Assembly (NCBI GenBank): GCA_020161535.1
Contig: JAIUNW010000003.1
Coordinates: 186,001-250,000 of the forward strand
From: Bacteroidota bacterium
Lineage (GTDB): Bacteria; Bacteroidota; Bacteroidia; Chitinophagales; Chitinophagaceae
Direction of reading: 5' to 3'
DNA: 64,000 nt
The translations under genes and the position numbers were made by a program. The notes below the pieces were generated by a model that saw only the letters and a program-made list of their open reading frames with translations, was not told the DNA's origin and did no database searches. Below, one piece after another: positions 18,057-26,104 of this stretch (positions are counted from its first letter, which is position 1; the number at the start of each line of letters is the position of its first letter).

Positions 18057-18757
18057 AACCCGAAATACTGGTTGATGCCGAAGGATTTGTAGCAGTGAAC
18101 AAACCCGCAGGTTTATTGTCCATTCCCGACCGTGAACAATCTGCAGAATCGCTCAAAGACATCCTGCGACAACAATACGGTGAGATATACACCGTGCACC
18201 GCCTCGATCGCGATACCAGTGGGGTCATCCTTTTCGCCAAGAACGAAGAAATGCACCGCTGGCTGTCGAAACAGTTTGAAAGCCGTACCACCCAAAAAAT
18301 TTACAATGGACTGGTGCTTGGCAAAGTGTATGAAACCGAAGGACTGATAGATCAACCCATTGGTGAGAACACGAGCAAGAAGGGGCAGATGACGGTAACC
18401 CGACTGGGCAAGCCTGCACAAACCATCTACAAAACCCTGGAAACATTCACCAAGTTCAGTTGGATGGAATTCAATATCCTCACCGGCCGCACGCACCAGA
18501 TCAGGGTTCACATGAAACATTTCGGACACCCCATTGTTTGCGATCCCTATTACGGTGATGCACAACCGATTTTGGTTTCTTCGCTCAAAAAAAATTACAA
18601 GCTCGCCAAAAACGAGTTAGAAGAAAAACCCATTCTCAACCGCCTCGCCCTGCATGCGCGTGCCCTTCGCTTCACCGATATGCATGAAAAAGAGGTGCTG
18701 GTCGAAGCACCTCTTCCGAAAGATATAAGAGCCACACTAGCTCAGCTCAGAAAATAA
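18053..18757 (+). CDS. RluA-family pseudouridine synthase
   Basis: A 234-residue RluA/RluC/RluD-type synthase. It carries HRLDRDTSGVILFAKN at 49-64 with catalytic Asp52, and LTGRTHQIRVHMKHFGHPI near the middle, both classic family motifs. There is no S4 domain. The start at 18053 overlaps the upstream stop as ATGA, so the two synthases are translationally coupled; an in-frame ATG at 17999 lies inside the upstream gene and is rejected. The exact target (rRNA or tRNA position) cannot be told from sequence. It converges on the amidohydrolase gene with a 5-bp gap. Confidence 0.9.
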   Translation: MKPEILVDAEGFVAVNKPAGLLSIPDREQSAESLKDILRQQYGEIYTVHRLDRDTSGVILFAKNEEMHRWLSKQFESRTTQKIYNGLVLGKVYETEGLIDQPIGENTSKKGQMTVTRLGKPAQTIYKTLETFTKFSWMEFNILTGRTHQIRVHMKHFGHPIVCDPYYGDAQPILVSSLKKNYKLAKNELEEKPILNRLALHARALRFTDMHEKEVLVEAPLPKDIRATLAQLRK

Positions 18758-18762
18758 TCTGG

Positions 18763-20046
18763 TTATTTATCCTGCCGGTACACCACGCCTTCTTTCATCA
18801 CAAATCGAACTTTACCCATGGCGTTGATGTCTTTCGTAGGGTCACCGTCCACTGCAATGATATCGGCCATTTTGCCTGCTTCCAAGGAACCTAAACTTTC
18901 ACTGGCCCCCAGCAGGTCGGCCGCTGAAACGGTTGCCGATTGAATCGCTTCCATCGCCGGCATACCCGCTTCGGTCATGTACACAAATTCCATCCAGTTT
19001 TTCCCATGCGCATACACGCCCGCATCGGTACCAAAAGCAATCTTGACGCCGGCCTTGTAGGCTTTGGCAAAAGTGGCCTGGATTTTAGGCCCAATGGCCA
19101 ATGCCTTGGGCACCACCATATCTGTATAGTAGCCGGGAATTTTGGCACTGTCGGCCGCTGACCTGCCGGCAATAATAGTGGGCACATAATAGGTGCCCAT
19201 CTTCTTCATCAGCTCCATGCCTTCTTCGTCCATCAGGGTGCCGTGTTCAATGGAATTCACGCCTGCACGCACGGCGCGTTTGATGCCTTCTGCACCATGC
19301 GCGTGTGCAGCCACTTTGAAACCATAATCCTGCGCAGCACTTACAATGGCTTTTATTTCTTCTTCGGTAAATTGCGGATTGGATCCATTTTTCGCCTGGC
19401 TCAATACACCCCCTGTTGCAGTAATCTTGATACAATCCGAACCATCTTTGTAGCGTTGGCGAACCGCGTGATACGCATCGGCGGGGCCATTAATAACGCC
19501 TTCCGCCGGCCCGGGATCACCCATTAAATCTTTGCGATAGCCATTGGTGGGATCTGCATGTCCGCCGGTGGTTCCAATGGCTTTACCCGCGGTAAATACC
19601 CGCGGACCCTGTACCTCGCCGCGCGCAATCGCATTACGCAAAGCGATATTCACGCCACTGCCGCCGAGGTCGCGCACAGTGGTGAAGCCCGATTGCAACG
19701 TAATATTGGCAAACTTGATGGCGCCAAAAGCCACTTCGGCCGGGTTCTGGGTAAAGCGATCTGCCGCTGCCCCCTTTTTTGTTTCGCCTTCGAGGTGAAC
19801 GTGCATATCGATCAAACCCGGCATCACGGTTTTGTTTTTCAGGTCGATCAGTTTATCGCCCGATCCCGGTTGTGCATAACCGTTAGTAACCGACACAACT
19901 TTCTTTCCTTCCACCACAATGGTCATGGAAGGCAGCATTTTTCCGGTTTTAACGTCGACTAGTTGTCCGCAGTAAATCAATGTCTTCTGCGCGATCCCCG
20001 CATACGCACCCAACAATAAAGTGGCTACGATAAACCATTTTTTCAT
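18763..20046 (-). CDS. Exported amidohydrolase, imidazolonepropionase/Xaa-Pro dipeptidase-like
   Basis: A 427-residue metal-dependent hydrolase with a signal peptide (MKKWFIVATLLLGAYAGIAQ). It has the amidohydrolase-superfamily metal ligands: HVH at 82-84 (GLIDMHVHLEGE), a Lys/Thr segment (DCIKITATGGV), HAHG (KVAAHAHGAEG), EHGT and FGTDAG. This set matches the imidazolonepropionase-like and prolidase-like (Sgx9260) subgroup that cleaves N-acyl or Xaa-Pro amides in the periplasm. The substrate is unknown. An 18-bp hairpin ends one base before the start codon, which may limit translation. The gene is preceded on the same strand by a lipoprotein gene, 67 bp away. Confidence 0.88.
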   Translation of the reverse strand: MKKWFIVATLLLGAYAGIAQKTLIYCGQLVDVKTGKMLPSMTIVVEGKKVVSVTNGYAQPGSGDKLIDLKNKTVMPGLIDMHVHLEGETKKGAAADRFTQNPAEVAFGAIKFANITLQSGFTTVRDLGGSGVNIALRNAIARGEVQGPRVFTAGKAIGTTGGHADPTNGYRKDLMGDPGPAEGVINGPADAYHAVRQRYKDGSDCIKITATGGVLSQAKNGSNPQFTEEEIKAIVSAAQDYGFKVAAHAHGAEGIKRAVRAGVNSIEHGTLMDEEGMELMKKMGTYYVPTIIAGRSAADSAKIPGYYTDMVVPKALAIGPKIQATFAKAYKAGVKIAFGTDAGVYAHGKNWMEFVYMTEAGMPAMEAIQSATVSAADLLGASESLGSLEAGKMADIIAVDGDPTKDINAMGKVRFVMKEGVVYRQDK

Positions 20047-20094
20047 AAACAGTAAAAAGTTAGTGATCGAAAAGCTACTAACCTTTTACTGTTT
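20047..20094 (-). promoter_or_regulatory. Hairpin abutting the amidohydrolase start codon
   Basis: Arms 20047-20064 and 20077-20094 are complementary over 18 bases with one G-U wobble, separated by a 12-nt loop. In the minus-strand mRNA the stem ends directly before the ATG at 20046. The region contains a U-run inside the stem but no U-run after it, so it looks less like a terminator and more like a leader structure over the translation start region. Confidence 0.7.
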
Positions 20095-20113
20095 GAGGTG
20101 GATACTGATTAAC

Positions 20114-20569
20114 CTAGTTGAGGTCGGCTTCGGCCTGAACCAGTGAATCTGTGGTAACCTGTACCCGAAAACCCGTAAGTGTTTTCAGGGTGTCGAAGCT
20201 GATGGGTTGGCTATTGGCATTCCACAATACGGGGCTCTTGGTGAGGGTGCCCGTTGCGCCATTGATGGTACCCAGGTCGGCGTAGATGGAATCACGTTGT
20301 AAAACACTGTCGTATTTTACAATGGCGGCGGGGTATTCTTGGGTAGACAAACGGAATGAATCCTTCAACGCCAATTCCATAGAGATACCGCCGGTCGACA
20401 ACTCATTGATCTTTACGGTGCCGGCATTTTTCGGCATACCGCTGGTATCGTTCACCAGGACCAGTTGCGAAGTTTGCAAGTTGGGAGTTGCGTCATCATC
20501 ATTTGAACAGGCCACCACGCCTGTTGCCAGTCCTGCCAACAACAGGTACGTTACTGCTTTTGCTTTCAT
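20114..20569 (-). CDS. Small lipoprotein of unknown function
   Basis: A 151-residue lipoprotein. The signal peptide ends with VVAC (Cys at 21) and the mature N-terminus is SNDDDATPN, a typical acidic linker. The remainder shows beta-rich stretches (LQTSQLVLVNDTSG; FRVQVTTDSLV), with no recognisable domain. It may form a transcript with the amidohydrolase 67 bp downstream, although the hairpin lies between. An acidic residue run near the Cys can mark surface export in Bacteroidota, so surface exposure is possible but not shown. Confidence 0.65.
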   Translation of the reverse strand: MKAKAVTYLLLAGLATGVVACSNDDDATPNLQTSQLVLVNDTSGMPKNAGTVKINELSTGGISMELALKDSFRLSTQEYPAAIVKYDSVLQRDSIYADLGTINGATGTLTKSPVLWNANSQPISFDTLKTLTGFRVQVTTDSLVQAEADLN

Positions 20570-20649
20570 GTACGATCAAAATTTGGTTCGAGCAACACAA
20601 ACCAAAATGGGGCCGGATGGTCAGTAAAATTGTTAAAACAATTTTACTT

Positions 20650-20815
20650 GTTTAAGGTTTAAGGTCTAAGGTTTAAAGTTGCTACCGCCTGTGTAGAATT
20701 CTCAACAAAAAGGCAACTTGCATTTGATGCAAGTTGCCTTTCTATAAGATTCCTCGCCCGCGGAATTGTTCCTCGCCCGCGGAGCAACCTTATACCTTAG
20801 ACCTTAAACCTTACA
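20650..20815. repeat. Heptamer-based inverted repeat, locus 1
   Basis: The left arm 20650-20682 and right arm 20783-20815 are 33-nt inverted repeats with three mismatches. Each arm is a chain of TTTAAGG-like heptamers ending in TTGC. The interior holds a perfect 15-bp hairpin (20709-20741), and a direct repeat TTCCTCGCCCGCGGA-like at about 20750 and 20769. The element fills the gap between the peroxiredoxin and lipoprotein genes. Confidence 0.85.
20706..20741 (-). terminator. Terminator of the peroxiredoxin gene
   Basis: A perfect 15-bp stem (AAAGGCAACTTGCAT and its complement) with a TTG/CAA loop at 20709-20741. On the minus strand it is followed by TTTTTGTTG, so it terminates leftward transcription from the peroxiredoxin gene ending at 20829. 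It lies inside the heptamer inverted repeat. Confidence 0.75.
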
Positions 20816-20828
20816 CTGCGGCAGCGGG

Positions 20829-21467
20829 TTAATTCTGATTAGGCTGTGGCGTGTACCGCAAATATGGTTTCACCACTTTTACGCCCTTGGGGAATTTTTT
20901 GATAGCGTCTTCGGTGCTAACGGCTGGAACAACGATGACGTCGTCGCCCGCTTTCCAATCGGCCGGTGTAGCCACACTGTAATTCGCCGTGAGTTGCAGT
21001 GAGTCGATCACGCGCAATACTTCGAAGAAATTTCTGCCGGTAGAGGCGGGATAGGTGATGATGAGTTTTACTTTTTTATCGGGCCCGATGATGAAGAGTG
21101 AACGAACCGTTGCTTTTTCAGAAGCATTCGGATGGATCATATCATACAACGTTGCCACCTCGCGCTTGTCGTCGGCGATGATGGGGAAATCAACCGTGCA
21201 ACCCTGGGTTTCGTTGATATCATTGCGCCAACCAAAATGGCTGTCGATCGGGTCAACACTCACCGCCAACACTTTCACGCCGCGTTTGGCGAACTCCTCT
21301 TTCAGCTTGGCCGTTTTGCCGAGCTCTGTGGTGCACACCGGGGTATAATCCGCGGGATGCGAAAACAATACGCCCCAGCCATCACCCAGGTATTCGTAAA
21401 AATCAATCTCTCCTTCTGTTGTAACGGCTTTGAAATTGGGTGCCGCATCCCCCAGTCTTAAGCTCAT
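20829..21467 (-). CDS. 1-Cys peroxiredoxin (Prx6/AhpC-TSA family)
   Basis: A 212-residue thiol peroxidase that reduces hydrogen peroxide and alkyl hydroperoxides. The peroxidatic site is PVCTTE at 43-48 with C45, preceded by SHPADYTP. The long C-terminal dimerisation region (TPADWKAGDDVIVVP, then KVVKPYLRYTPQPNQN) is characteristic of Prx6-type enzymes. No resolving cysteine of the AhpC type is present at the C-terminus. Length is normal. There is no signal peptide, so it acts in the cytoplasm. The gene appears monocistronic with its own terminator. Confidence 0.93.
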   Translation of the reverse strand: MSLRLGDAAPNFKAVTTEGEIDFYEYLGDGWGVLFSHPADYTPVCTTELGKTAKLKEEFAKRGVKVLAVSVDPIDSHFGWRNDINETQGCTVDFPIIADDKREVATLYDMIHPNASEKATVRSLFIIGPDKKVKLIITYPASTGRNFFEVLRVIDSLQLTANYSVATPADWKAGDDVIVVPAVSTEDAIKKFPKGVKVVKPYLRYTPQPNQN

Positions 21468-21526
21468 ATTGAACGTTTTTATCTGTGGACGGCTAAATTA
21501 CACAATTCCTACAAAACTTATAGGAA

Positions 21527-22663
21527 TTAAATTTTCCTACCGCCCGCTTTGTTGATCGCCGACTTGCCGAAACGGTCTTTTACCGCGTCGATCGCTTTGT
21601 AGAGTTCGGCTTTTTTGCCCTGGTCGTGGAAGAGGTTGGTTTGTTTGGCTTCGGCCGTTAACTCACTGGCTCTCAAGCCAATAAGCCTTACAGAATTTCC
21701 TTTTCTGTAGTGTTGATGGAACAATTGTTTGGCGAACAGCAGAATTTCGTCGTCGTAAAAAGTATAGGGCACGCTGGCCTGCTTGCTGCTGGTTTCGAAA
21801 TCGTGGTAGCGGATTTTCACCGCAATACAACCCGCCATTTGGTTGTCTTTGCGCAGTTCATAGCCGATTTTTTCGCTCATGCGCGTGATTTCAGCCAATA
21901 GAAAATCGGTATCGGCGATGTCTTCGTGAAAGGTGTTTTCGGTCGATACCGACTTCGCTTCGTGGTATGCATCAACCACCCCATGGTGAATGCCATTGGC
22001 TTTTTGCCAAAGGGCGCGGCCCCATTTACCGATATGCCTTGCCAGCAGGTCAGGATTGGCCGTGCGCAATTCATAAATGGTTTCTATGCCGATTTGCAAC
22101 AGGTCGCGGTAACTGTGCGCGCCCACGCCGGGAATTTTATTTACCGACAGCGGATCCAAAAAATCATTTTCCTTTCCCGGCTCCACAAAAAGATAGCCAT
22201 TGGGTTTGGCGGCATCGGTTGCGATTTTCGCAATCATTTTATTGCTGCCCATGCCGAAAGAAATCGGCAGCGCGGTTTTGTCGATGATTTGTTGTCTCAA
22301 CCGGATGGTCCACTCGAGGGGTTTGAAAAAACGATCCATGCCATTCAGGTCGATATAGAATTCATCGATGCTGGCTTTTTCAAAAACCGGTGCGTTGTCG
22401 GCGATCAATTCGGTAACGAGGCGGGAGTAGTGGCTGTAGGCGCCGCGGGTGGCGGGGATGACGGTCAACTGCGGACAAAGCTGCCTGGCTTTGCGCATGG
22501 GCATGGCTGAGTGCACCCCGAATTTGCGGGCTTCATAACTGCAGGCAGCCACCACGCCGCGGTCGCTGTGCCCGCCCACCGCGAGCGGCAGGCCTTTGAG
22601 CGCGGGGTTGAGCAGGGTCTCTACCGACACAAAAAAAGCATCCAGGTCAAAATGCGCGATCAT
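21527..22663 (-). CDS. dinB: DNA polymerase IV (Y-family translesion polymerase)
   Basis: A 378-residue Y-family polymerase. The N-terminus FDLDAFFVSVE carries catalytic Asp6 and Asp8. KASIDEFYIDL supplies the second acidic pair, and HSAMPMRKARQLCP is the conserved finger segment. A helix-hairpin-helix thumb (LSVNKIPGVGAH) and a little-finger domain follow. It carries out error-prone synthesis past lesions. The C-terminal tail is short, and a clear beta-clamp-binding motif was not recognised with confidence. It diverges from the Crp-family gene with a 71-bp gap containing a palindromic array. No SOS LexA box was recognised. Confidence 0.92.
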   Translation of the reverse strand: MIAHFDLDAFFVSVETLLNPALKGLPLAVGGHSDRGVVAACSYEARKFGVHSAMPMRKARQLCPQLTVIPATRGAYSHYSRLVTELIADNAPVFEKASIDEFYIDLNGMDRFFKPLEWTIRLRQQIIDKTALPISFGMGSNKMIAKIATDAAKPNGYLFVEPGKENDFLDPLSVNKIPGVGAHSYRDLLQIGIETIYELRTANPDLLARHIGKWGRALWQKANGIHHGVVDAYHEAKSVSTENTFHEDIADTDFLLAEITRMSEKIGYELRKDNQMAGCIAVKIRYHDFETSSKQASVPYTFYDDEILLFAKQLFHQHYRKGNSVRLIGLRASELTAEAKQTNLFHDQGKKAELYKAIDAVKDRFGKSAINKAGGRKI

Positions 22664-22677
22664 CCCGCCAAATATAC

Positions 22678-22716
22678 ACCCGACGGATAGTACCCGACGG
22701 GTAGTACCCGTCGGGT
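22678..22716. repeat. Palindromic 14-bp-period array, locus 2 (three units)
   Basis: Units at 22678 (ACCCGACGGAT, one base degenerate), 22692 (ACCCGACGGGT) and 22706 (ACCCGTCGGGT). They sit between divergently transcribed dinB and a Crp-family gene, so they overlap the region that must carry both promoters. Confidence 0.85.
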
Positions 22717-22734
22717 AAAACCTACCTTCGCCAC

Positions 22735-23307
22735 ATGCACCGCTTGAAACAGCAACTTTCGTCCATTTACCCCCTGACCGACGAGGCCTGGGCCGATATG
22801 CAGTTGATCTGGACTCCGCTGCAAGTGAAACGCAAGGAGATACTGACCGCAGCCGGCGAAACGGAGAAATACCTGTATTGGGTAACCGAAGGTGTGCAGC
22901 GCGGTTATCATCTGCATCATCAAAAAGAAGCCACGGTCTTGTTTAGCTATCCCCATTCATTCTCCGGCATCCTCGACAGTTTCCTATTGCAGCAACCCAG
23001 TCGTTATTACCTCGAAACAATAACCGCCAGTTGTTTTTTACGCACCAGCTACCAGCAATTAGAAAAATTACGCCTGCAACACCCATGCATAGCCGAAATC
23101 ATGTATCGGTCGTTGTGCCAGGTGTGTGCCGGCACGCTCGAACGACAAATAGAACTGATGATTTATACCGCCGAAGAAAAATTCAAAACACTGCTCACTC
23201 GCAGTCCGCATATCCTGCAGCTCGTACCACAAAAATACCTCGCCTCTTATCTCGGCATTGACGCCACCACCTTCAGCAAGCTGCTGGGTACCGTAAAACT
23301 TTCCTGA
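22735..23307 (+). CDS. Crp/Fnr-family transcriptional regulator
   Basis: A 190-residue regulator. Residues about 20-110 form the cyclic-nucleotide-binding beta-barrel (LKQQLSSIYPL, VKRKEILTAAGETEKYLYWV). The C-terminal winged-helix HTH is LVPQKYLASYLGIDATTFSKLLG. Bacteroidota have many such small Crp-like regulators that do not bind cAMP; the ligand is unknown. It may regulate the DinB-superfamily gene 110 bp downstream or dinB upstream, since it is adjacent to both. The box TACCTTCG just before the start is one base from the -7 consensus. Confidence 0.88.
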   Translation: MHRLKQQLSSIYPLTDEAWADMQLIWTPLQVKRKEILTAAGETEKYLYWVTEGVQRGYHLHHQKEATVLFSYPHSFSGILDSFLLQQPSRYYLETITASCFLRTSYQQLEKLRLQHPCIAEIMYRSLCQVCAGTLERQIELMIYTAEEKFKTLLTRSPHILQLVPQKYLASYLGIDATTFSKLLGTVKLS

Positions 23308-23356
23308 AAACCATGTAGCACAGCCATGTAAAGTCCGTTGCGAAACAGTGCCTGAA

Positions 23357-23378
23357 AATCTTGGTGCAGACCAAGATT
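23357..23378. repeat. Short inverted repeat between crp-like and DinB-like genes
   Basis: AATCTTGGT and ACCAAGATT flank a 4-nt GCAG loop. No T-run follows on either strand, so it is not a standard terminator. Its position 18 bp upstream of the promoter box of the next gene suits an operator for the adjacent Crp-family regulator, but this is inference. Confidence 0.45.
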
Positions 23379-23396
23379 CAGCAACAAAGCCAGCCA

Positions 23397-23404
23397 TAGC
23401 TTTG
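23397..23404 (+). promoter_or_regulatory. Bacteroidota -7 promoter box
   Basis: TAGCTTTG is a perfect TAnnTTTG match, 13 bp before the ATG at 23418. It would give a very short leader. No TTG was found at the -33 spacing. Confidence 0.4.
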
Positions 23405-23417
23405 CAAAAAATCAATC

Positions 23418-24032
23418 ATGCAAACAACCGCTTTTCTCCAATTGCTGAAAGACAGTTCCCTTCAACTACTGGCATTTGCCGATGAACTGCGGCCGCAATA
23501 CAGCATCGAAATACTTGAAACTGCCGATGGCCCAGGCCGCTGGAACTGCATCCAGGTGCTGGAACACCTCAACAGCTATTACCGCTACTATTTTCCGCTT
23601 TTTGAGAAGGAATTTGACAGGAAAATGACAGCCTCCCGGCAGCAGCCCCCGAGCGATTACCGGGCAAGTTGGTTGGGCGGCTACCTGACCCGGTCGATGC
23701 TCCCCAAGCAAAATGCGCTCGCGCTCAAGATGAAAGCTTTTAAAAACCATTCGCCGGTAGCAGGTATGGATGCCAACAAAGTGATTGCTGAATTTATTGG
23801 CCAGCAACGCCGATTGATTGAGTTGATCAATCGCGCGGCGGCGGTTGATCTCCGGTCCATCCGTATTGGCATCAGCATTGCGCGTTGGGTGAAATTACCG
23901 CTCGGCGATCTGCTCTCGTTTTTGGTGGCGCACAACGAACGACATCATTTTCAAATGGAAAAACTATTGGGGCTGGCCCATCTGCCATTTGCATTGGAGC
24001 AGGAGTGGTCCAAAAAAACGGTCGGAACTTGA
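23418..24032 (+). CDS. DinB-superfamily protein
   Basis: A 204-residue four-helix DinB-like protein. It has histidines suited to metal coordination: His in VLEHLNSYYRYY near residue 51 and His in HNERHHFQMEKL near 178. The DinB superfamily (distinct from the DinB polymerase) contains nickel/zinc-dependent thiol transferases, such as bacillithiol-dependent enzymes. The adjacency to dinB-polymerase 0.75 kb away is coincidental in name. Start is the only ATG near the TAGCTTTG box. The 3' end abuts palindromic array 3, which separates it from the converging rimM gene. Its substrate is unknown. Confidence 0.78.
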   Translation: MQTTAFLQLLKDSSLQLLAFADELRPQYSIEILETADGPGRWNCIQVLEHLNSYYRYYFPLFEKEFDRKMTASRQQPPSDYRASWLGGYLTRSMLPKQNALALKMKAFKNHSPVAGMDANKVIAEFIGQQRRLIELINRAAAVDLRSIRIGISIARWVKLPLGDLLSFLVAHNERHHFQMEKLLGLAHLPFALEQEWSKKTVGT

Positions 24033-24067
24033 ATGGGCCATGCCCGGTCTACCGTCAGTTGGCCTCC

Positions 24068-24120
24068 ACCCGACGGGTACTACCCGTCGGGTAGTACCCG
24101 TCGGGTAGTACCCGTCGGGT
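24068..24120. repeat. Palindromic 14-bp-period array, locus 3 (four units)
   Basis: Units at 24068 (ACCCGACGGGT), then 24082, 24096 and 24110 (ACCCGTCGGGT). Spacers are ACT, AGT and AGT. It lies between the converging DinB-like and rimM genes, so a shared 3'-end role, such as transcription termination, is possible. Confidence 0.9.
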
Positions 24121-24127
24121 AAAAAGT

Positions 24128-24640
24128 TCAGGCGTACAAATCGAGCAAGCCGTCGGGTAGATTGAGGTAAACGAGTCGGGCCGGCTGGTCCACTTTTACC
24201 AGGGTGCTATCATTTACCGGTAGCAGGGCCTCATTACCCTTGAAATCAATGCGGCACAAGACCTGGTGCGGCTGTTCAATGACTTCCAAAATCTCGCCGA
24301 GGTTCTCACCCGCATGTACAACCGAAAAGCCGAGTAAAGACACCGGTGCCGAAGCGGCAGCGTGTTTTTTAAAATCCGCTTCTTCCAGCCATACCGGTCG
24401 CTGGTTCAGTTTCAGGGCCGCCTCACGGTTGTCGACACCATCTAATTTGAGATAGATTTCTGTATCGCTTTTTGCGCGCGCCGACACCAGGAAATAAGGC
24501 AGCAATTCACCTTTGCGCATTTCTACAAAGATTGCTTCCAGGTCTTTGAGCGCTGTTTTTTTTCCGAGGGCATGTTGCAGCACTACTTCGCCCTGCGTGC
24601 CAAAACTGCCAACTATTTTACCAATGGATAGATAATTCAC
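24128..24640 (-). CDS. rimM: Ribosome maturation factor RimM
   Basis: A 170-residue RimM with an N-terminal barrel starting MNYLSIGKIVGSFGTQGEV (typical GKIVGTHGLKGEV-like) and a C-terminal PRC-barrel (LLGFSVVHAGENLGEILEV ... EALLPVNDSTLVKVDQ). It assists processing of the 16S rRNA 3' domain and binds S19. In most Bacteroidota it is next to rpsP. Here a rightward unknown gene (24786-26003) sits between them. Length is normal. The start is the first ATG with a matching family N-terminus. Confidence 0.93.
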   Translation of the reverse strand: MNYLSIGKIVGSFGTQGEVVLQHALGKKTALKDLEAIFVEMRKGELLPYFLVSARAKSDTEIYLKLDGVDNREAALKLNQRPVWLEEADFKKHAAASAPVSLLGFSVVHAGENLGEILEVIEQPHQVLCRIDFKGNEALLPVNDSTLVKVDQPARLVYLNLPDGLLDLYA

Positions 24641-24785
24641 GAAGGCGAAAGTAAGGAAACCTTAATACAGATTTCCGCTTATCGATGCTTTTGAAATCTC
24701 ACCGGTACACGAACAGGAACTCTTTGCAATCTATTATAAAATGGGGTATAGGGTCTTAACTTAGTTGCCAATATCATCAGTCATC

Positions 24786-26003
24786 ATGAATCTCGATGCC
24801 ATCGCAGAACTATACCCCGACTTCGACCTTTACGCCCTCGAAAAACTTAACCTCTGCCATGCGCAATGCGAACGCCAGGAACACCTCATCAACCACGAGG
24901 GCCGTATTATTTACAGCCTGCCGGCGAACACCGATACAGATTCCTACTTCACCAATTTCACCTGGCGCAATAATGAAAAATTATTGGAAGCCCTCGACCA
25001 GCAAATAAATGTTTGGTGGCAAGGCAAGATCCATACAGAAGTAAAAAAGCCTCGTAAAGAAGGAAGCCCAACCGCTATCAGCTACACCCTCTTCACTGTC
25101 AACCATGGTGCACCTGAACAGTTGCTGCCCAATGAACAAATTCTGGGGGTCGAAGCAATTGGACCATCAAAACTCTTACTACAAGTCGCCGTGAACAATT
25201 CGGGCCCCATAACCGAAACCGACCTTTCCATCTTTGATACCAACAGCCGCCAGCAAAAAATCATCGCTCGCATTCCTTTTGAATCATCACCCCTACAACC
25301 TGCTTTTTATGTCCACGCTGTTTTGGGCCTTCAGTTCTTGTTTTCCGTCAAAATAAAAACAGTGCCCGCCGCGGAAGGCGATTACCAGCACCCGATATAT
25401 CGATTGTTCAACAATTGCGGCGACCCTCTATTGCCTTTCGATACTACTATCGGTCAAAATGGCGAAACAACCTGGTTCGAACCCAATAAACAAGGTTTGG
25501 GTATTTGTTATCGACTACTACCCGAAGTGATTCACATCAATATCAGTTTTTATCATCCACAGTATGCCGTCTGTAATGTATTGATCAACCAACAGGGCCG
25601 CGTGTATGGTGAATTCTATCATGTCGCCGGACAAATACCCAGCGCCGTAGGCAAGTCATCCACCCGCCATCCCAAATGGATCAACAAAAAATTACTTTGC
25701 TTGTCGCTCCCCGACAACAATAACCCCTACCCTTGCCTGGTGTTCGTAGACCAGCAAGGCAACCGCATCGAAACGCCCTACGAATGCCCCTGGATTTTCG
25801 CTTTTGTATCGCGCGCATTGATTACCGATAAAACCATTTTCGGCGGCACTTGCATAACTGTATTGGATAAGGAAAGGATGGTTCGGTTGATTGATTTCGA
25901 GGGGAAAGAAATACCCGGCACCCAGCCCATTCCCTTTAGCAGTTTAATGATCAACTACACCAAACTCTTCATCGAACAAAAGGCCGGCCAGCTTGAATCA
26001 TAG
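24786..26003 (+). CDS. Unrecognised cytoplasmic protein between rimM and rpsP
   Basis: A 405-residue protein of no family I recognise. It starts MNLDAIAELYPDFDLYALEK, an ATG preferred over the in-frame one at 24765. It has no signal peptide or membrane helix. The sequence alternates beta strands with short loops and recurring phrases of the type 'N-x-x-G-x-x-hydrophobic' (FVDQQGNRIETPYE, INQQGRVYGEFYH, VDLINHEGRIIYS-like), reminiscent of WG- or propeller-type repeats in Bacteroidota proteins, but this is only a pattern impression. It is on the opposite strand to rimM and rpsP, which usually neighbour each other, so it is likely an insertion. No operon partner is present. Confidence 0.55.
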   Translation: MNLDAIAELYPDFDLYALEKLNLCHAQCERQEHLINHEGRIIYSLPANTDTDSYFTNFTWRNNEKLLEALDQQINVWWQGKIHTEVKKPRKEGSPTAISYTLFTVNHGAPEQLLPNEQILGVEAIGPSKLLLQVAVNNSGPITETDLSIFDTNSRQQKIIARIPFESSPLQPAFYVHAVLGLQFLFSVKIKTVPAAEGDYQHPIYRLFNNCGDPLLPFDTTIGQNGETTWFEPNKQGLGICYRLLPEVIHINISFYHPQYAVCNVLINQQGRVYGEFYHVAGQIPSAVGKSSTRHPKWINKKLLCLSLPDNNNPYPCLVFVDQQGNRIETPYECPWIFAFVSRALITDKTIFGGTCITVLDKERMVRLIDFEGKEIPGTQPIPFSSLMINYTKLFIEQKAGQLES

Positions 26004-26051
26004 CAATCGCCTAGAACACAGCCTCCAAAACGCAACCACCGAACAAAGCAT

Positions 26052-26079
26052 AAAAAAATCCCGGGCATAACCCGGGATC
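26052..26079 (-). terminator. Rho-independent terminator downstream of rpsP
   Basis: Stem ATCCCGGG and CCCGGGAT (26059-26079) with a CATAA loop. On the minus strand it is followed by TTTTTTTAT, terminating leftward transcription of rpsP, whose stop is at 26105. Confidence 0.8.
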
Positions 26080-26104
26080 TCAATACTATACACTGCTGAC
26101 GAAC

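Noticed and set aside
14653..24120. CRISPR reading of the 14-bp-period palindrome arrays
   Set aside because: Spacers are 3 nt and nearly constant, arrays have at most four units and no cas genes are present.
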